64,000 nt of DNA from Xestospongia muta. Lineage: Eukaryota > Porifera > Demospongiae > Haplosclerida > Petrosiidae. The position numbers and the translations under genes are program-made. Position 1 is the stretch's first letter. Each line of letters opens with the position of its first letter. Positions 52,086 through 64,000 of this stretch are shown piece after piece. The stretch covers positions 6,345,842-6,409,841 of the forward strand of contig OY848924.1 of assembly GCA_963693285.1 (NCBI GenBank), written 5' to 3'. The notes beneath the pieces are model-generated. The model was not told the DNA's origin. It saw nothing but the letters and a program-made list of their open reading frames with translations, and made no database searches.

Positions 52086-54024
52086 ATGCAGTGTCATTAT
52101 TCTTTTTTGATTGTGTTTGCATTATTGTTGTTGCTAAAGGTGTCCTCCATTGAGTGTCAAACACCTCCATACTCACTGACCATAACTAATAGAGATGTTA
52201 ACCAACTCACTCTACAATGTATCGATGAATTTGGAAATCCAGTATCTAATGCTGTGTTTTATCGTAATGGTGTCTTAAATACAAGTGATGAATGCTTTGA
52301 TACTTCAGTGAGTGTTGCCACAAACAAACTTAACTTCACTATATCTCCTGAATGTGAAGGACACTATATGTGTGGTGCTAGAAATGGCAATGGTGTTGTT
52401 TTATCAAAACCTATATCAATTTATGGTGAGCATGTCTCTCTTCCTCTTCCCTTTCCTGTCAGTAGTATATACTCCAAGATAATTATTTATCTTTTACAGC
52501 TTATCCAGAATGTACTTTTGACTACAATGCTACTCAGCAATCATTAAGAGTTGTTGTTGGTACATCCATTACTCTCCCTTGTCATGTACGAGTGTCTGCT
52601 CTTGATGGGTACACAGTAAAATGGAAAATAAAAGATCCAGTTAAAGATACATACGGTGAACGATCTGAGTCCCATAATTCAGACTATTCTTTGACATTGA
52701 CAAATTTAAATGACTCAAAGGATTCTTGTAAGTATAACTACTTTTGTACAAAGTATTATATCATCTCTTTTATAGTAATTTATACTTGTCAAGTGCAGTC
52801 TCAAATCCTTTATAATGGTCCCTATAAAATTGATGGTCAAAAGACAAGACTTTATGTTAGAGAATACAGTGAGTATAAATGGATGAATGGATGGATAGAT
52901 GGATGGATAAATGGTCTGATAGAGGATCTAATTAAGACTGAGATAGATGGATGGATGAGTGGTCTAATAGAGGATCTAATTAAGACTGAGATAGATGGAT
53001 GGATGGGTGGTCTGATAGAGGATCTAATTAAGACAGGGACATTCATTTATAGTTCCTCCGTCAATTTTACAAGTTTCTGCTCAAACTGGAACTGATGGAC
53101 TAATAGAACTCAACTCCACAGCTACTGGAAGTGATTTAAATTTCACTTGGTTTTTGAACAATCAACAGCTGCATTTAAGTGATGAACAAGTAGATTACAT
53201 GTATTTGCATCAATCTCCTCAAGGAAAGACTGGATTTCTTGGTCTCCAATCACAGAATGTGAACTTTAACACTCAAAGCAAGAGATTAAAAGTTGTTGTA
53301 ACTAACATAGATATTCGTGGAAACTATCAGACTGCTTCTTATGAAGGATGGCTATTAGTAAACAATGCTGATTCTAATCAAATGTGCAAAGGTAGTATAT
53401 ATAATGTATAATATTTGTTACTATGGTAACATTGTCAACTGTGAATGTAATGTTTATTGACAAAACATGTCATGATGAAAGGAGTTTCTCCAGTCATGAT
53501 AACATCTAATGTCTATTGATATTATTACAATGTATTACTATCTAAGTGGTTACTAATGTGGTTAGTGTGTGTTTTATTGTGTTCAATGTGACTGGGTAGT
53601 TTTTTGATATGTTTGTTAATTAGAATGTGTATTTTTTTCTTCTTCAGATTTCACATTATTCAAACATGAAGTTACTGTCTTCGCGATAATTGTGGCTATA
53701 CTTTTCGTACTATGCTGTGTTTTAACTGTTCTTCTTGTAATAATGTGTTGTAAAGCAAATAAAGACAAAAGAAACATAGCAATTGTAGATTCAACAATGC
53801 AGCGACAACCTGATGACAGTCAGATAACGTTTATTAAAGATTTACAACAATCTATGCATGAGTACCATGATCATCGTATAATTATATGTTCATGTTGTAA
53901 TAGAGGGCAAGTAGATGAACCAGATGGTGCTAACGCAGAAACACCTGATCCTGCATTTGACAAGTTCTTGAAAGACAACTTTCCAAAAACATACAAGAGC
54001 ACATCACGCAAGGGAAAGAACTAA
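52086..54024 (+). CDS. R11: Ig-like type I receptor, short tail (458 aa)
   Basis: Exons 52086-52425, 52500-52727, 52776-52868, 53053-53391 and 53648-54024, all phase 1, total 459 codons with stop. Exon 1 matches R9/R12 ([22 protein letters not shown]). Exons 2-5 match R6, including the VKWKIKD stretch in Ig2 and the in-frame, stop-free 48-nt intron before YTC. They also share the YMYLHQSPQ insertion in the third domain and a transmembrane helix ([18 protein letters not shown]). The C-terminus is FLKDNFPKTYKSTSRKGKN, where the end differs from R6 after PKTY. Intron 3 contains three copies of a ~48-bp unit (GATAGAGGATCTAATTAAGA). It is the first plus-strand receptor. Confidence 0.88.
52881..53040. 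repeat. 48-bp minisatellite in R11 intron 3
   Basis: Three copies of a unit containing TCTGATAGAGGATCTAATTA and AGATGGATGGATG. R6 has two copies of the same unit in the equivalent intron on the opposite strand (31140-31215). Confidence 0.9.
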
Positions 54025-55866
54025 AGCGATGTTCTTTGTTTATTTATAATGTAGTCCCAGTTGGTATTTATTTGTTGGTAGCATTTAGTATTATGATTTT
54101 ATTAGCAACTTTGCATTTGGATTTTTTAAATATAATTTTTTTTTCAAACAAGTTATTTCTGTTATCATACATTAGTAGTAGTATTGTTATTATATCAAGT
54201 GGTTTGTAGAAATTGTTACCATAGATATATTAACATGCATGTGATGTGGTATAATGGGTCTTTCCCAAATTTCACTCCCATACAACACAAACTACATGTA
54301 CATATATGTACATGTACCTGATAAACCACTCATGTATATCATTAAGTTTTTTTCTCAACCATGCAATATGTAATGTTGAGGTTGTACCATTATACACATT
54401 GTTATGCCCATACATGGACATACACTGTATTGTCACATGATAATGTAGTAATTTGTAGGGATCTGTTTTACTAAAACTAGTAATGTTGTCAATTTTTGTG
54501 ACATTCGCAAAGTTATTTATGACTAAATAAATTTATGATGTATATCATATGATGATTTTATGGAAAGGTTTTTATAAGGTATTGAATCAGCTCTTTGGAT
54601 TGTTTTAGTTTATCCATCCATCTATTCATACATCTGTCCATCCATTCATCTATCCATCCATCTATTCAACATCTGTCCATCCATTCATCTATCCATCCAT
54701 TCATCCATTCATTCACCCATCCATCCATTATGAAACAGCTGCTTATTATCAGTATTTGTTAATACATTCCATAAATCAAACATATACAACAAATTACCAC
54801 CTACATTTTGGTTAAGATTTCATTTGCTAAACCAAATCACACAGCTCCTGTACAAGACCCTTAAATTATCAAGAAACTTGCATAGGAACCAAAGTTAATT
54901 TTTAATAATTTTTCTCAGTATCTTAAAATCATTTGAAGATAGGGACATGTTACAATAATACATATCAAATGGAAGGTGCTTAAATTGAAGTTTTGCTGAG
55001 TTTTCCAACAATTAGATTAACACTAAAACTTTTACTTAAACTTATGTGTTTTGTGTCTTTTCATAGTCACTCCAAAATGTCGTTGTATATATAATTATAG
55101 AATCACTGAAAAACATATAAGTTGAAATTATATCAATATATCAATAGTATATTATATTATAATAACTATATATAACTGTTGGAATGTGTGATTAGCAATA
55201 ATGAAGTTACTAAGGAATACGTTGAGATTATCCTACCCTCAGCACACCTGTGTAGGATATATTATCAGAGAGAAGAGAACTGACCATACCCACACTGGCA
55301 ATGTCATTTCACTCAAGGACATTAATCCTTTTACTTAAACTGTGATGTGTGTCTTTTCATAGTCGCTTAGTTACAAATGTACTTGAATTTAGAATTATCC
55401 AATCACTAAAGATATAGTTATTACAAGTTATAATAATGAAATAATACTAAGGAATATGTTGAGATTATCCTACCCTCAGCACACCTGTGTAGGATATATT
55501 ATCAGAGAGAAGAGTACTGACTATACTGACACAATTGGTAATGTCATTTCAGTCATGGGCCATTACTCCATTAGCTGAAGGCACATTGGTTGACCAAAGA
55601 TAATAACTCACGAGTATAATACATTATAAAGGAAATAACAAAGGTTTCTTTATTATGTCATACCTCGAAACATTACAAATTCCAATATATCTACACAATT
55701 GGTAATCTTATTTAGTCACAGGACATATTACTGACATCAGTCATGAATACACTTTAAATTTCCCCGACTAGTAATCTCCTCGTCCTATCCTATGTAATAC
55801 TGCAAAGAGAGACTACCAGCTGTCTATAGACCTGTGATTCCTGAATTGTTGCTATAATTGTGTGAT
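54025..55866. other. Intergenic between R11 and R12
   Basis: 54170-55335 is a direct copy of the sequence left of R11 (50600-51630). 55195-55330 and 55440-55560 repeat TTGAGATTATCCTACCCTCA and AGCACACCTGTGTAGGATAT. No exon was recognised. Confidence 0.55.
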
Positions 55867-55920
55867 CCTAAATATATCCAGCACCTGGTATATTGAAGTT
55901 AAGAACTCCTGAGATTTGTC
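55867..55920 (+). promoter_or_regulatory. Conserved proximal upstream element of R12
   Basis: CCTAAATATATCCAGCACCT, then GGTATATTGAAGTTAAGAAC, then TCCTGAGATTTGTC before the ATG. It is almost identical to R8 and R11 except that the E-box is changed to CACCTG, still a CANNTG site. The role is inferred. Confidence 0.6.
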
Positions 55921-58556
55921 ATGCAGTGTCATTATTCTTCTTTGATTGTGTTTGCTTTATTGTTGTTGCTAAAGGTGTCCTCCATTGAGTGTCAAACACC
56001 TCCATACTCACTGACCATAACTAATAGAGATGTTAACCAACTCACTCTACAATGTATGGATGGATCTGGAGATCCAGTATCTAATGCTGTGTTTTATCGT
56101 AATGGTGTGTTAAATACAAGTGATGAGTGTTTCAATTCTTCAGTTAGTATTGACACAAACAAACTTCGGTTTACTATATCTCCTGAATGTGAAGGATATT
56201 ATATATGTGGTGCTAGAAACGGCAATGATGTTGTTTTATCAAAACCTATAACAATTTATGGTGAGTACACTTTCTTCCTCTTCCCTTTCCTGTCAGTAGT
56301 ATATACTCCAAGATAATTATTTATCTTTTTACAGCTTATCCAGAACATACTTCTGACTACAATGCTACTCGTCAATCATTAAGTGTTGCTGCTGGTACAT
56401 CCATTACTCTCCCTTGTCATGTACGAGTATCTGCTCTTGATGGGTACACAGTTAACTGGAGAACACTAAATCCTCTGACTGGTAATATTGGTGAGAGAAC
56501 TGAACCTCATAATTCAGATTATTCTTTGACATTGACAGACTTGAAAGTATCAGAACACTCATGTAAGAAAATCATATAATATAACTGAAGTATTTTATTG
56601 GTTGTTTGTTTTAGTAATTTACACATGTCGAGTGAGATCACAAACTCTAGTTAGTGGTCCTTTTAGTATTGATGGTCAAGTGACTCGTCTTTATGTTATA
56701 GAATATAGTGAGTATAAATGGATGAATGGATGGATGGATGGATGGATGGATGGATGGACAGATAAGATCAGTAATTTATTTATTATTTATTTCTAATCCA
56801 TTCAATTATAGCTTCTCCGTCAATCTTACAAGTCTCAGCTCAAACTGGAACTAATGGAGTTATAGACTTCACCTCCACAGCTATTGGAAGTGATTTAAAC
56901 TTTACTTGGTTTTTAAACAATGAACAACTAAGACCAAGTGATGAACGAGTTGAGAGATTATCTGAAACTACTGGAGCTTTGAGTCTTCAACCACAGAAAT
57001 TGAACTTTAATGGACAAAGCAAGAGATTAAATCTAGTTATCACTAATAAAGATGTTAATAATAATACTCAGAGTGATTCTCACGAAGGATGGTTATTTCA
57101 AGTAAATAATACAAGTAAGGTTTGGCACACAAACCATACTATACATACATACATAATTATATACATTATATATATCATACATACATATAAATAAAATAAC
57201 TGCTAAAATATATTTCCATATAACAACTAATTTGTATCTATCCATGGATGAATTATTGTGGAATCTAGAGTACATGTGAATTACTCACTGTAATGATTAG
57301 TTGGTAGGTATGTAATACTATTACAAAGTAACAAATTGTAATTAACATAAATCCAATGATGTAAGCTATAAATTAGTTGATTAAAGTTAATACTGTAATA
57401 TTATATATCTATCTATTAGCATTTATCATATATAAATATACTGTCTATGTATTAAATAGCTTTAACTGACAGCACACACTAGAAATTAGTCAATTTATAT
57501 TACATTGTACTATCTACTACATAACAATTGATCATATTTCAAAGCTTCTAACATTATATATATACACACTCTCATATAAATATGTACATTGTACATATCA
57601 CATACATACACATATATATATATATATATATATTGTACTATCTACTACAAGTACTTCAACAACTGATCATATTTCAAATCTTCTAATATAATATTCTATA
57701 GTTACTCCACGTGTTATATTATACCAAATTTAACAAAAGATATTGTAATGTTAACGTCTTTAAAACTATTTTTATAATACCTATTGTTATAAAGAATATA
57801 TTATGTTTAATAAAATTTAGTATTTATTTTATTTTGTTATTAGTTACATCATCTTTCATTACACCAACTGAAGGACAATCTCAAATGACAGCTGTTATTA
57901 TACTTTCAATTGTCGTCTGTTTACTCCTTATTATCTGCTTAATCCTTGTTGTCATAGCTACCATTACTGTATATAAATATAAAAAAGACAAAAGAGAAGT
58001 ACCAAGCATTCAAGTCGATGATGCCAATGAAACTACTGACAATAGAGTCTCTGTACACATAGAAGACAACCCATGTAGAGTGGTTATTAAGAAGTCAGCT
58101 CTAAGTAACTTAGATAAATTTAATATGGCTATTATGGATGTACTTATTGAAATTGGTAAACTGGAAGAAACTAACAAGAATATCCAACAACGCATTCAAA
58201 GACTTATCCATCAGCTCTCAGCTCCTGTAAGACCCTCACAACCCACTCAAGATGCTGACCTTGATGATGCAATTCCAGCTGTTTGTGATTCTCGTAGTCG
58301 TTTAGTAAATATTCATGATCTTCCTGAATCACCAAGACCAGGTGCAAAGACAAAGAATATTGTTTATTATGATGTATCACAACCTACAGCAAAAGTGGAG
58401 ACCACACAATATCTTGAATCTCAAGCTAATCCAATGTATGATACTATAGGAGATGAATCCAATGAACTGTTGACAACACTATTGAAGTCTGAACTTCCGG
58501 GAACTCATGTTAGATTTATGGAACTTTTAGAATTAAAAACTAACAGTAGTTTGTAA
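55921..58556 (+). CDS. R12: Ig-like type I receptor with ITIM-like tail (558 aa)
   Basis: Exons 55921-56260, 56335-56562, 56615-56707, 56812-57114 and 57844-58556, all phase 1, total 559 codons with stop. Ig1 has LTLQC, FYRNG, DEC, PEC and YIC. Ig2 (LPC, VNW) is split before YTC by a 52-nt intron. The third domain has FTWFLN and GWLFQV and is two codons shorter than in R9. The tail exon has a stub (SSFITPTEGQSQM) and a transmembrane helix (AVIILSIVVCLLLIICLILVVI). It continues with LDKFNMAIMDVLIEIG, the ITIM-like NIVYYDV, NPMYDTI and the C-terminal LLKSELPGTHVRFMELLEL. It is an inverted duplicate of R9. The start follows a conserved upstream element shared with R8 and R11. Confidence 0.89.
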
Positions 58557-59283
58557 CCTTGTAGTAAATATGGAAGGACTTTTTTTATAATTGTAGTACA
58601 TTTTTTTAGTATTTTGCTTCACTACTGCTCTACATTTTTGCTTTTCAACATACTATTGTTTTTTTAATGATAAGTTACAGACTGATGTGTTACTGATTAT
58701 GTCATATTTTATTAGTCAAAGATATTGTAAAGAGGAACTGACTAATGACATTAATGAATGTGTGTGTAGTGTCAGATTGTGACATGATCAAGATTAGCAT
58801 CCTTCTTCGTTCGTTTCCATAGTAATTCACTGATATCCAAGCTACAAATCGCTGTTTAAATAATTAATTAATTGTTACAGTGTAATGACACACCCAAAAC
58901 TTGAAATCAATTCTATTGCATGCTTCTGCTTTCTATACATATCAACTCATAACCGGTCAATCTCAAATCTTTCTTAAAATGACTTATTACTGTCATTGTA
59001 CAATCCAATAGTTGATAAACAACAGATGTACAGATGGATGGATGGATGGATTGAAAATGCCAGAGGGGTTCACTATACCACTAAGTATATATGTATCCAT
59101 TGAAACAGACATTAATATAGTAGTCTACCATTTAACCTGTAGTTGGATATATATCTCCCTTCTGACCATTATTCAGTGTTTCTTTGGTAAATAGGTATTC
59201 AAAGAGTAAACAAACATAATTTAGTAAATTTAAATCAATACTTTTATCATGATATTATACATTCTTATGACATACCAACACAA
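58557..59283. other. Intergenic downstream of R12
   Basis: Holds the R12 3' UTR. The first ~200 bp mirror the sequence after the R9 stop. No exon was recognised; a short (TGGA)n run lies at 59033-59050. Confidence 0.4.
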
Positions 59284-59995
59284 TTGGTGATGTCATTTCA
59301 GTCACAGACCATTACTCCATTAGCTTGAAGGCACATCAGCTGATCAGAGATAATAACTCATGAGTATAATACATTATAAAAGAAATGAAATTGTTTTGTT
59401 AATGTGCCATAGCTTGATACATTACAAATTACAATAATTATACCCACACAATTGGTGATGTCATTTCAGTCACAGACCATTACTCCATTAGCTTGAAGGC
59501 ACATCAGTTGACCAAAGATAATAACTCATGAGTATAATACATTATAAAAGAAATGAAATTGTTTTGTTAATGTGCCATAGCTTGATACATTACAAATTAC
59601 AATAATTATACCCACACAATTGGTGATGTCATTTCAGTCACAGACCATTACTCCATTAGCTTGAAGGCACATCAGTTGACCAAAGATAATAACTCATGAG
59701 TATAATACATTATAAAAGAAATGAAATTGTTTTGTTAATGTGCCATAGCTTGATACATTACAATTTACATTAATTATACCCAGACAATTGGTGATGTCAT
59801 TTCAGTCAGAGACCATTACTCCATTAGCTTGAAGGCACATCAGTTGACCAAAGATAATAACTCATGAGTATAATACATTATAAAAGAAATAAAATTGTTT
59901 TGTTAATGTGCAATAGCTTGATACATTACAATATACCCACACAATTGGTGATGTCATTTCAGTCACAGGCCATTACTCCATCAAATTGACATTGA
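59284..59995. repeat. Tandem repeat, about 4.3 units of ~167 bp
   Basis: Units begin ATTGGTGATGTCATTTCAGT at about 59284, 59451, 59618, 59785 and 59944, and include CCATTACTCCATTAGCTTGA and ATAATACATTATAAAAGAAA. Units 2 and 3 are almost identical. A single diverged unit also occurs near 55535-55690 in front of R12. Confidence 0.92.
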
Positions 59996-60736
59996 CATAT
60001 TGACGTATCATCAGAGAGAGGAAGATATTAACTTATAATACATTATAAAGGAATTAACATTGTTTTTTAGTATGTCATATCACCAATTCTTATCCATACA
60101 ACTGGTGATGCTATTTCAGTTGCAGGCATTGTTACTCCACAGACAAATTGATCACTAACTTTACTCTAATTCTTGAAATTATCATTTTCAATTGATTTTT
60201 GTGGTTACTTTGTAACTACAAACAACTTTCTACAACAAACCACAAATTGCTATTATAAATTATATTCATAATTCTTAAAAAACAAAAAACATACAAAAAG
60301 AAATCTTCCATATTCACAGTATTACATATTATGTCAATGTGCATTGTAGACATAGGGATGAGTGTTTTAGCAGAGGTTAGTTGCACACACTCACACACAT
60401 ATATTTGCAAACAAAACATTGCAAATAGTAAATATTACATAATTCAAAGAAGGAAGTCTCCTTCCTGCAACCACAAATTAACTATCCATAGTAGACACTC
60501 ATAACCATATTTAAGTACTATGTGAATATAATATATAGTGTTGTCATGGGAACAACATAAGGTTATAATCTCATAATCTCATAATCAATTGCCCAGTCAT
60601 TTCAATCGATCCTAGTTAAAATATTTTTTTTATAAAAAAAACATGATAATTAAAAAGGTAATAGATATAGAAATTTAAAAATTAAGTAACACCAAACTTT
60701 TAATAGAATATTGAAAACATTCTCTTTACACAAATG
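59996..60736. other. Intergenic between R12 and R13, nothing recognised
   Basis: AT-rich spacer between the converging 3' ends of R12 and R13. No exon or RNA gene was recognised. Confidence 0.4.
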
Positions 60737-63700
60737 TTAGCTGCTATTTAAGTAGCGTGTAAGTTCCATAAACTTATCATAAGTACCAGGAAGTTTAGAT
60801 CGTAAAAGACCTGTCAGCTCATCAGGCTCATTTGTAGAAGTTCCATAAGATGGATTACTTTGACATTCAAGTTCAGATACAAATTCCTGTTTGGCCTCGG
60901 GAAGCCGTGGTATATAACGTGCAATAGGTTCTTCATTATCATTCCTTGTTTGTGGGTTAGTAGGCTCGTCATAAACAGGTTCATATGTGTGACCACGATT
61001 ATCAGGTACAACAACTTCTGCACTTTCAGGTCCTCCATCTGTTCTAACTTTAGGGTTTTTTTGATGGTGTGAAGTTTGGGAGGAAGACGATGTAAAATTG
61101 AGTAAAAGTTTTTTAATATGTTGCTTCACAGTATCACTGGTATCAGGATGTCGATAAGTTTCCGTAAGTACATTTATAATAGCCATATTAAAGTCATCCA
61201 CACTTTTCTGCTCTGATTCTGTAAGCTTGATACCTTGTTTTAGGACAATAGATTCACAGACTTCATTAGGTTCGGTTTTGCGTAGAGCATGTGACAAGAC
61301 AAGAGCAATAAGAAAACCACAGCAACAGAAAACAACAAAAACAATAACAACTATAAGACATATAAACACAACACCTGACATTTCAGGCAAAAGAGGTGTG
61401 CCAGAAGGTGGAGAGTTAACCAATGGAGGTGTAGCAGTAATTGAAACAACTAAGAAAAGAATAAAAAAATAAAATAATATATTATATATACATATATATG
61501 CGTGTGTGTGTGTGACTATAAATACAAAAATGGTACCTAATGCGTAAACAAATCATGAATGAATGCTTGCGTGTGAAGCTTTGCAACATCGCCATATTGA
61601 ACAGGAAGTCATTAAAGTTCAATATTTGACAAGCTCAATGATTGACCTTCATGTTTACCAAATTACATGGACTTCCTTCTCAAGATAGATATATAGCAAC
61701 CATTTATACACAAGCGTTTGTTTAAAATTTGTTTACGCATTAAGTACTATTTTTCGCATTTATAGTCACACACACATACACACACACTGACTTATTTATG
61801 TTTGTTTTATGTTGGTTCTCTTGTGTGTCAATGTACAATTACTTGCTAAGTGTGGCTCTTTTATTAAACAAAAAAGAATACTATTAAAATTATCATTATA
61901 GTTGTTAAATGTTAGTGCAAATTTTAGGGCAATTTTTCACCTTACACATCACAAGAAATCAACTTGTCTATTTCCAAGACAAATTTTTGGATTATTGAAA
62001 TTGAAACATGTCATGATGTAAATGGAGTTTGTGATTCTACTCACTCCAGACACTTGAGAATAATGTAGACCTAGTTATAGTTTCCCATAAGAGACTACTT
62101 ATCAACGTTATTCTAAATTTAAGAATATCCTCTATATCGAGATACTTGCATCGTCTTACATTACATCTTAGTAACACTTCTATAACTACCCTTTACCAGC
62201 AGTCTCCTCTATATGTTTTAGCTAGCATTGTATAATTGGAACCACATGAAGAAGGAAAGGAGGGTCTAATTGCAGTACTATGTTTTCTGCTAAGTCCATT
62301 TGACCATATAAGGAACGATAGTCATTTACATGAAATACTCAACAACCCACAAAGTCTTTAGACATCAGGGTTATAAAGTATACTTAAACTTAGCTTAAAT
62401 ATAACTTGTTTATCTTCTTCCCTGTTTCATTGTTTGGAGACAGACCTACACATAATCTCTGCTTTCTGGCTACAACTGTTATTTTGTGATTACGTGTATA
62501 ATAAAATAATTATTAGACCACTACCACCTTCCATATATGGTAAAAGTAGTAAAGGACTTAGCTGAGTACATGCTACATGTAACTAAATTAAAGTTTGATG
62601 CTATCTCTCTTCCTGCATGTACTCTTGGTATAATATACAACATGAAATAACTACAACACTTGTTACTCAAAAGGTATGGGAAAGAAACAGGTACAACACC
62701 AACTCACCAAGTAGAGTATAATGTATAAAAGTCAGTTGGACAGTCTGAGATCACCATGTTTTAATACTGATTCCTATACCATAAACCCTAAACATTAAAC
62801 TTCAAAGTACAAGGTCTGAAGTTTGGATTGTCCCACTTGGAGGACATGCCCGGAGGTTGGATTGTCCCACTGGACCATGCTTGGAGGTTTAACTGTCCCA
62901 CTGATCTTCCGTAATAATAACTAACTATATGTAAACAATTACGCTCATTGACAAATGGTATGTAGGTTTTATGGAAGTAGTCTATTAAAAAATATTTCGA
63001 TGTACAAATATTTACTATTTGATTAAAGGAACATTACTATTTATCATATTTTGTTTATACGACAACTTACAGGTTGTAATAGTCTTATTCACTTGAAATA
63101 ACCATCCTTCATAAGAATCACTCTGATTATTATTATTAACATCTTTATTAGCGATGACCAGATTTAATCTCTTGCTTTGTCCATTAAAGTTCAATTTCTG
63201 TGGTCGAAGACTCAAAACTCCAGTAGTTCCAGATAATCTCTCAACTCGTTTATCACTTGGTCTTAGTTGTTCATTGTTTAAAAACCAAGTAAAGTTTAAA
63301 TCACTTCCAGTAGCTGTGGAGGTGAAGTCTATTACTCCATCAGTTCCAGTTTGAGCTGAGACTTGTAAAATTGATGGAGAAGCTATAATTGAATGGATAA
63401 CAAATAAATAATAAATATATTACTGATCTTATCTGTCCATCCATCCATTCATTTATACTCACTGTATTCTATAACATGAAGTTGTGTCTTTTGACCATCA
63501 ATACTAGGATTACTAACTAGTGTTTGTGATCTCACTCGACATGTGTAAATTACTAAAACAAACAAACAATAAAATACTTCAATTATATTATATCATTCTC
63601 TTACATGAGTGTTCTGATACTTTCAAGTCTGTCAGTGTCAAAGAATAATCTGAATTATGAGGTTCAGTTCTCTCACCAATATCACCAGTTAGAGGATTTA

Positions 63701-64000
63701 GTGTTCTCCAGTTAACTGTGTACCGATCAAGAGCAGATACTCGTACATGACAAGGGAGAGTAATGGATGTACCAGAAGCAACTCTTAATGATTGCTGAGT
63801 AGCAGTGTAGTTAGAAGTACGTTCTGGATAAGCTGTAAAAGTTGAGAAAAAGTTTTCATAATCGTTTTGAATTAGGAGACTAAAAATTAAATGTAGTTAA
63901 CATTAGTAAAACTCACCGTCGGTTCTATAACTTCTTGAAAGCTCAGTATTGTTTCCACACTGGATGTACCCCTCACATTCTGACACTAACACGAAAGCTA
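60737..64000 (-). CDS. R13: Ig-like type I receptor with tyrosine-motif tail (5' end beyond window)
   Basis: Visible exons: 64000-63917 (3' part of exon 1), 63832-63605, 63552-63463, 63382-63071 and 61449-60737, all phase 1. Ig1 ends SECEGYIQCGNNTELSRS, the familiar C-x-G-Y-x-C pattern. Ig2 (LPC, VNW, YTC) is split by a 52-nt intron. The third domain has FTWFLN and EGWLFQV. The tail exon has a proline-rich stub (TPPLVNSPPSGTPLLPEM) and a transmembrane helix (VVFICLIVVIVFVVFCCCGF). It continues with a helical block VDDFNMAIINVLTETY, tyrosine motifs HTYEPVYDEP and NPSYGTS, and the C-terminal LLRSKLPGTYDKFMEL. The strict ITIM of R9/R12 is absent; YEPV and YDEP could still be SH2 sites. Intron 4 is 1621 bp and holds a foldback element. 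Confidence 0.86.
61505..61793. mobile_element. Foldback/MITE-like element in R13 intron 4
   Basis: Imperfect inverted arms of about 75-80 bp, with shared words GACTATAAAT, GTACCTAATGCGTAAACAAA and CGCTTG. They close on an interior with CATTAAAGTTCAATATTTGA. The outer ends run into (TG)n on one side and (CA)n on the other, so target duplications cannot be defined. No coding capacity. Confidence 0.75.
62815..62905. repeat. Degenerate tandem repeat GGAGGTTGGATTGTCCCACT
   Basis: Three imperfect units of about 30-35 bp (GAAGTTTGGATTGTCCCACT, GGAGGTTGGATTGTCCCACT, GGAGGTTTAACTGTCCCACT) within R13 intron 4. Confidence 0.8.

Overview
This is an AT-rich (about one third GC by eye) metazoan nuclear sequence. 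Introns are small, some only 45-52 nt, and splice sites are GT-AG. The dense genes, tiny introns, AT bias and many tetranucleotide arrays would suit a demosponge genome of the Amphimedon type. That assignment is an inference; a cnidarian or other early-branching animal is not excluded.

Layout: 1-835 is a 14-unit minisatellite. At 1572-2719 (minus) lies the 5' part of a probable TMEM129-type gene, an ordinary conserved animal gene at the cluster edge. From 3095 to the right end the window holds thirteen paralogous type I membrane receptors, here called R1-R13. R1-R10 are on the minus strand (3095-50194), R11 and R12 on the plus strand (52086-58556), and R13 is on the minus strand and runs off the right edge. 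R10 is broken. All models were assembled by hand from splice sites and reading frame, and every complete one (R1-R9, R11, R12) has exon lengths summing to a whole number of codons.

Each receptor has a first exon with a signal peptide and a four-cysteine Ig-like domain (FYRNG motif). A V-like Ig domain follows, in one exon in R1-R4 and R7 but split before its Y-x-C in R5, R6 and R8-R13. Next is a third beta-sandwich domain with a Trp but no Ig-type cysteine pair, then a transmembrane segment with a cytoplasmic tail. Every intron is phase 1, so any extracellular block can be joined in frame to any tail. Tails fall into four classes: R1/R3 (long, juxtamembrane cysteines); R2/R4/R7/R8 (extra acidic last exon); R5/R6/R11 (short); R9/R12/R13 (tyrosine motifs, one ITIM-like in R9 and R12). 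All classes except R6/R11 show a related helical segment, and R5, R6, R9 and R11-R13 share a C-terminal L-P-x-T motif.

R8 is a natural chimera: R9-like extracellular exons on an R4-like tail. The DNA around it (36147-41905) is a mosaic of three blocks copied from elsewhere in the window. With the inverted pairs R9/R12 and R6/R11, this shows an actively rearranging receptor cluster. An allorecognition or immune-type recognition locus is the leading hypothesis, but no ligand or function can be read from sequence. The rest of the window is minisatellites, long (TCCA)n/(TTCA)n arrays, foldback elements and unannotated intergenic DNA.
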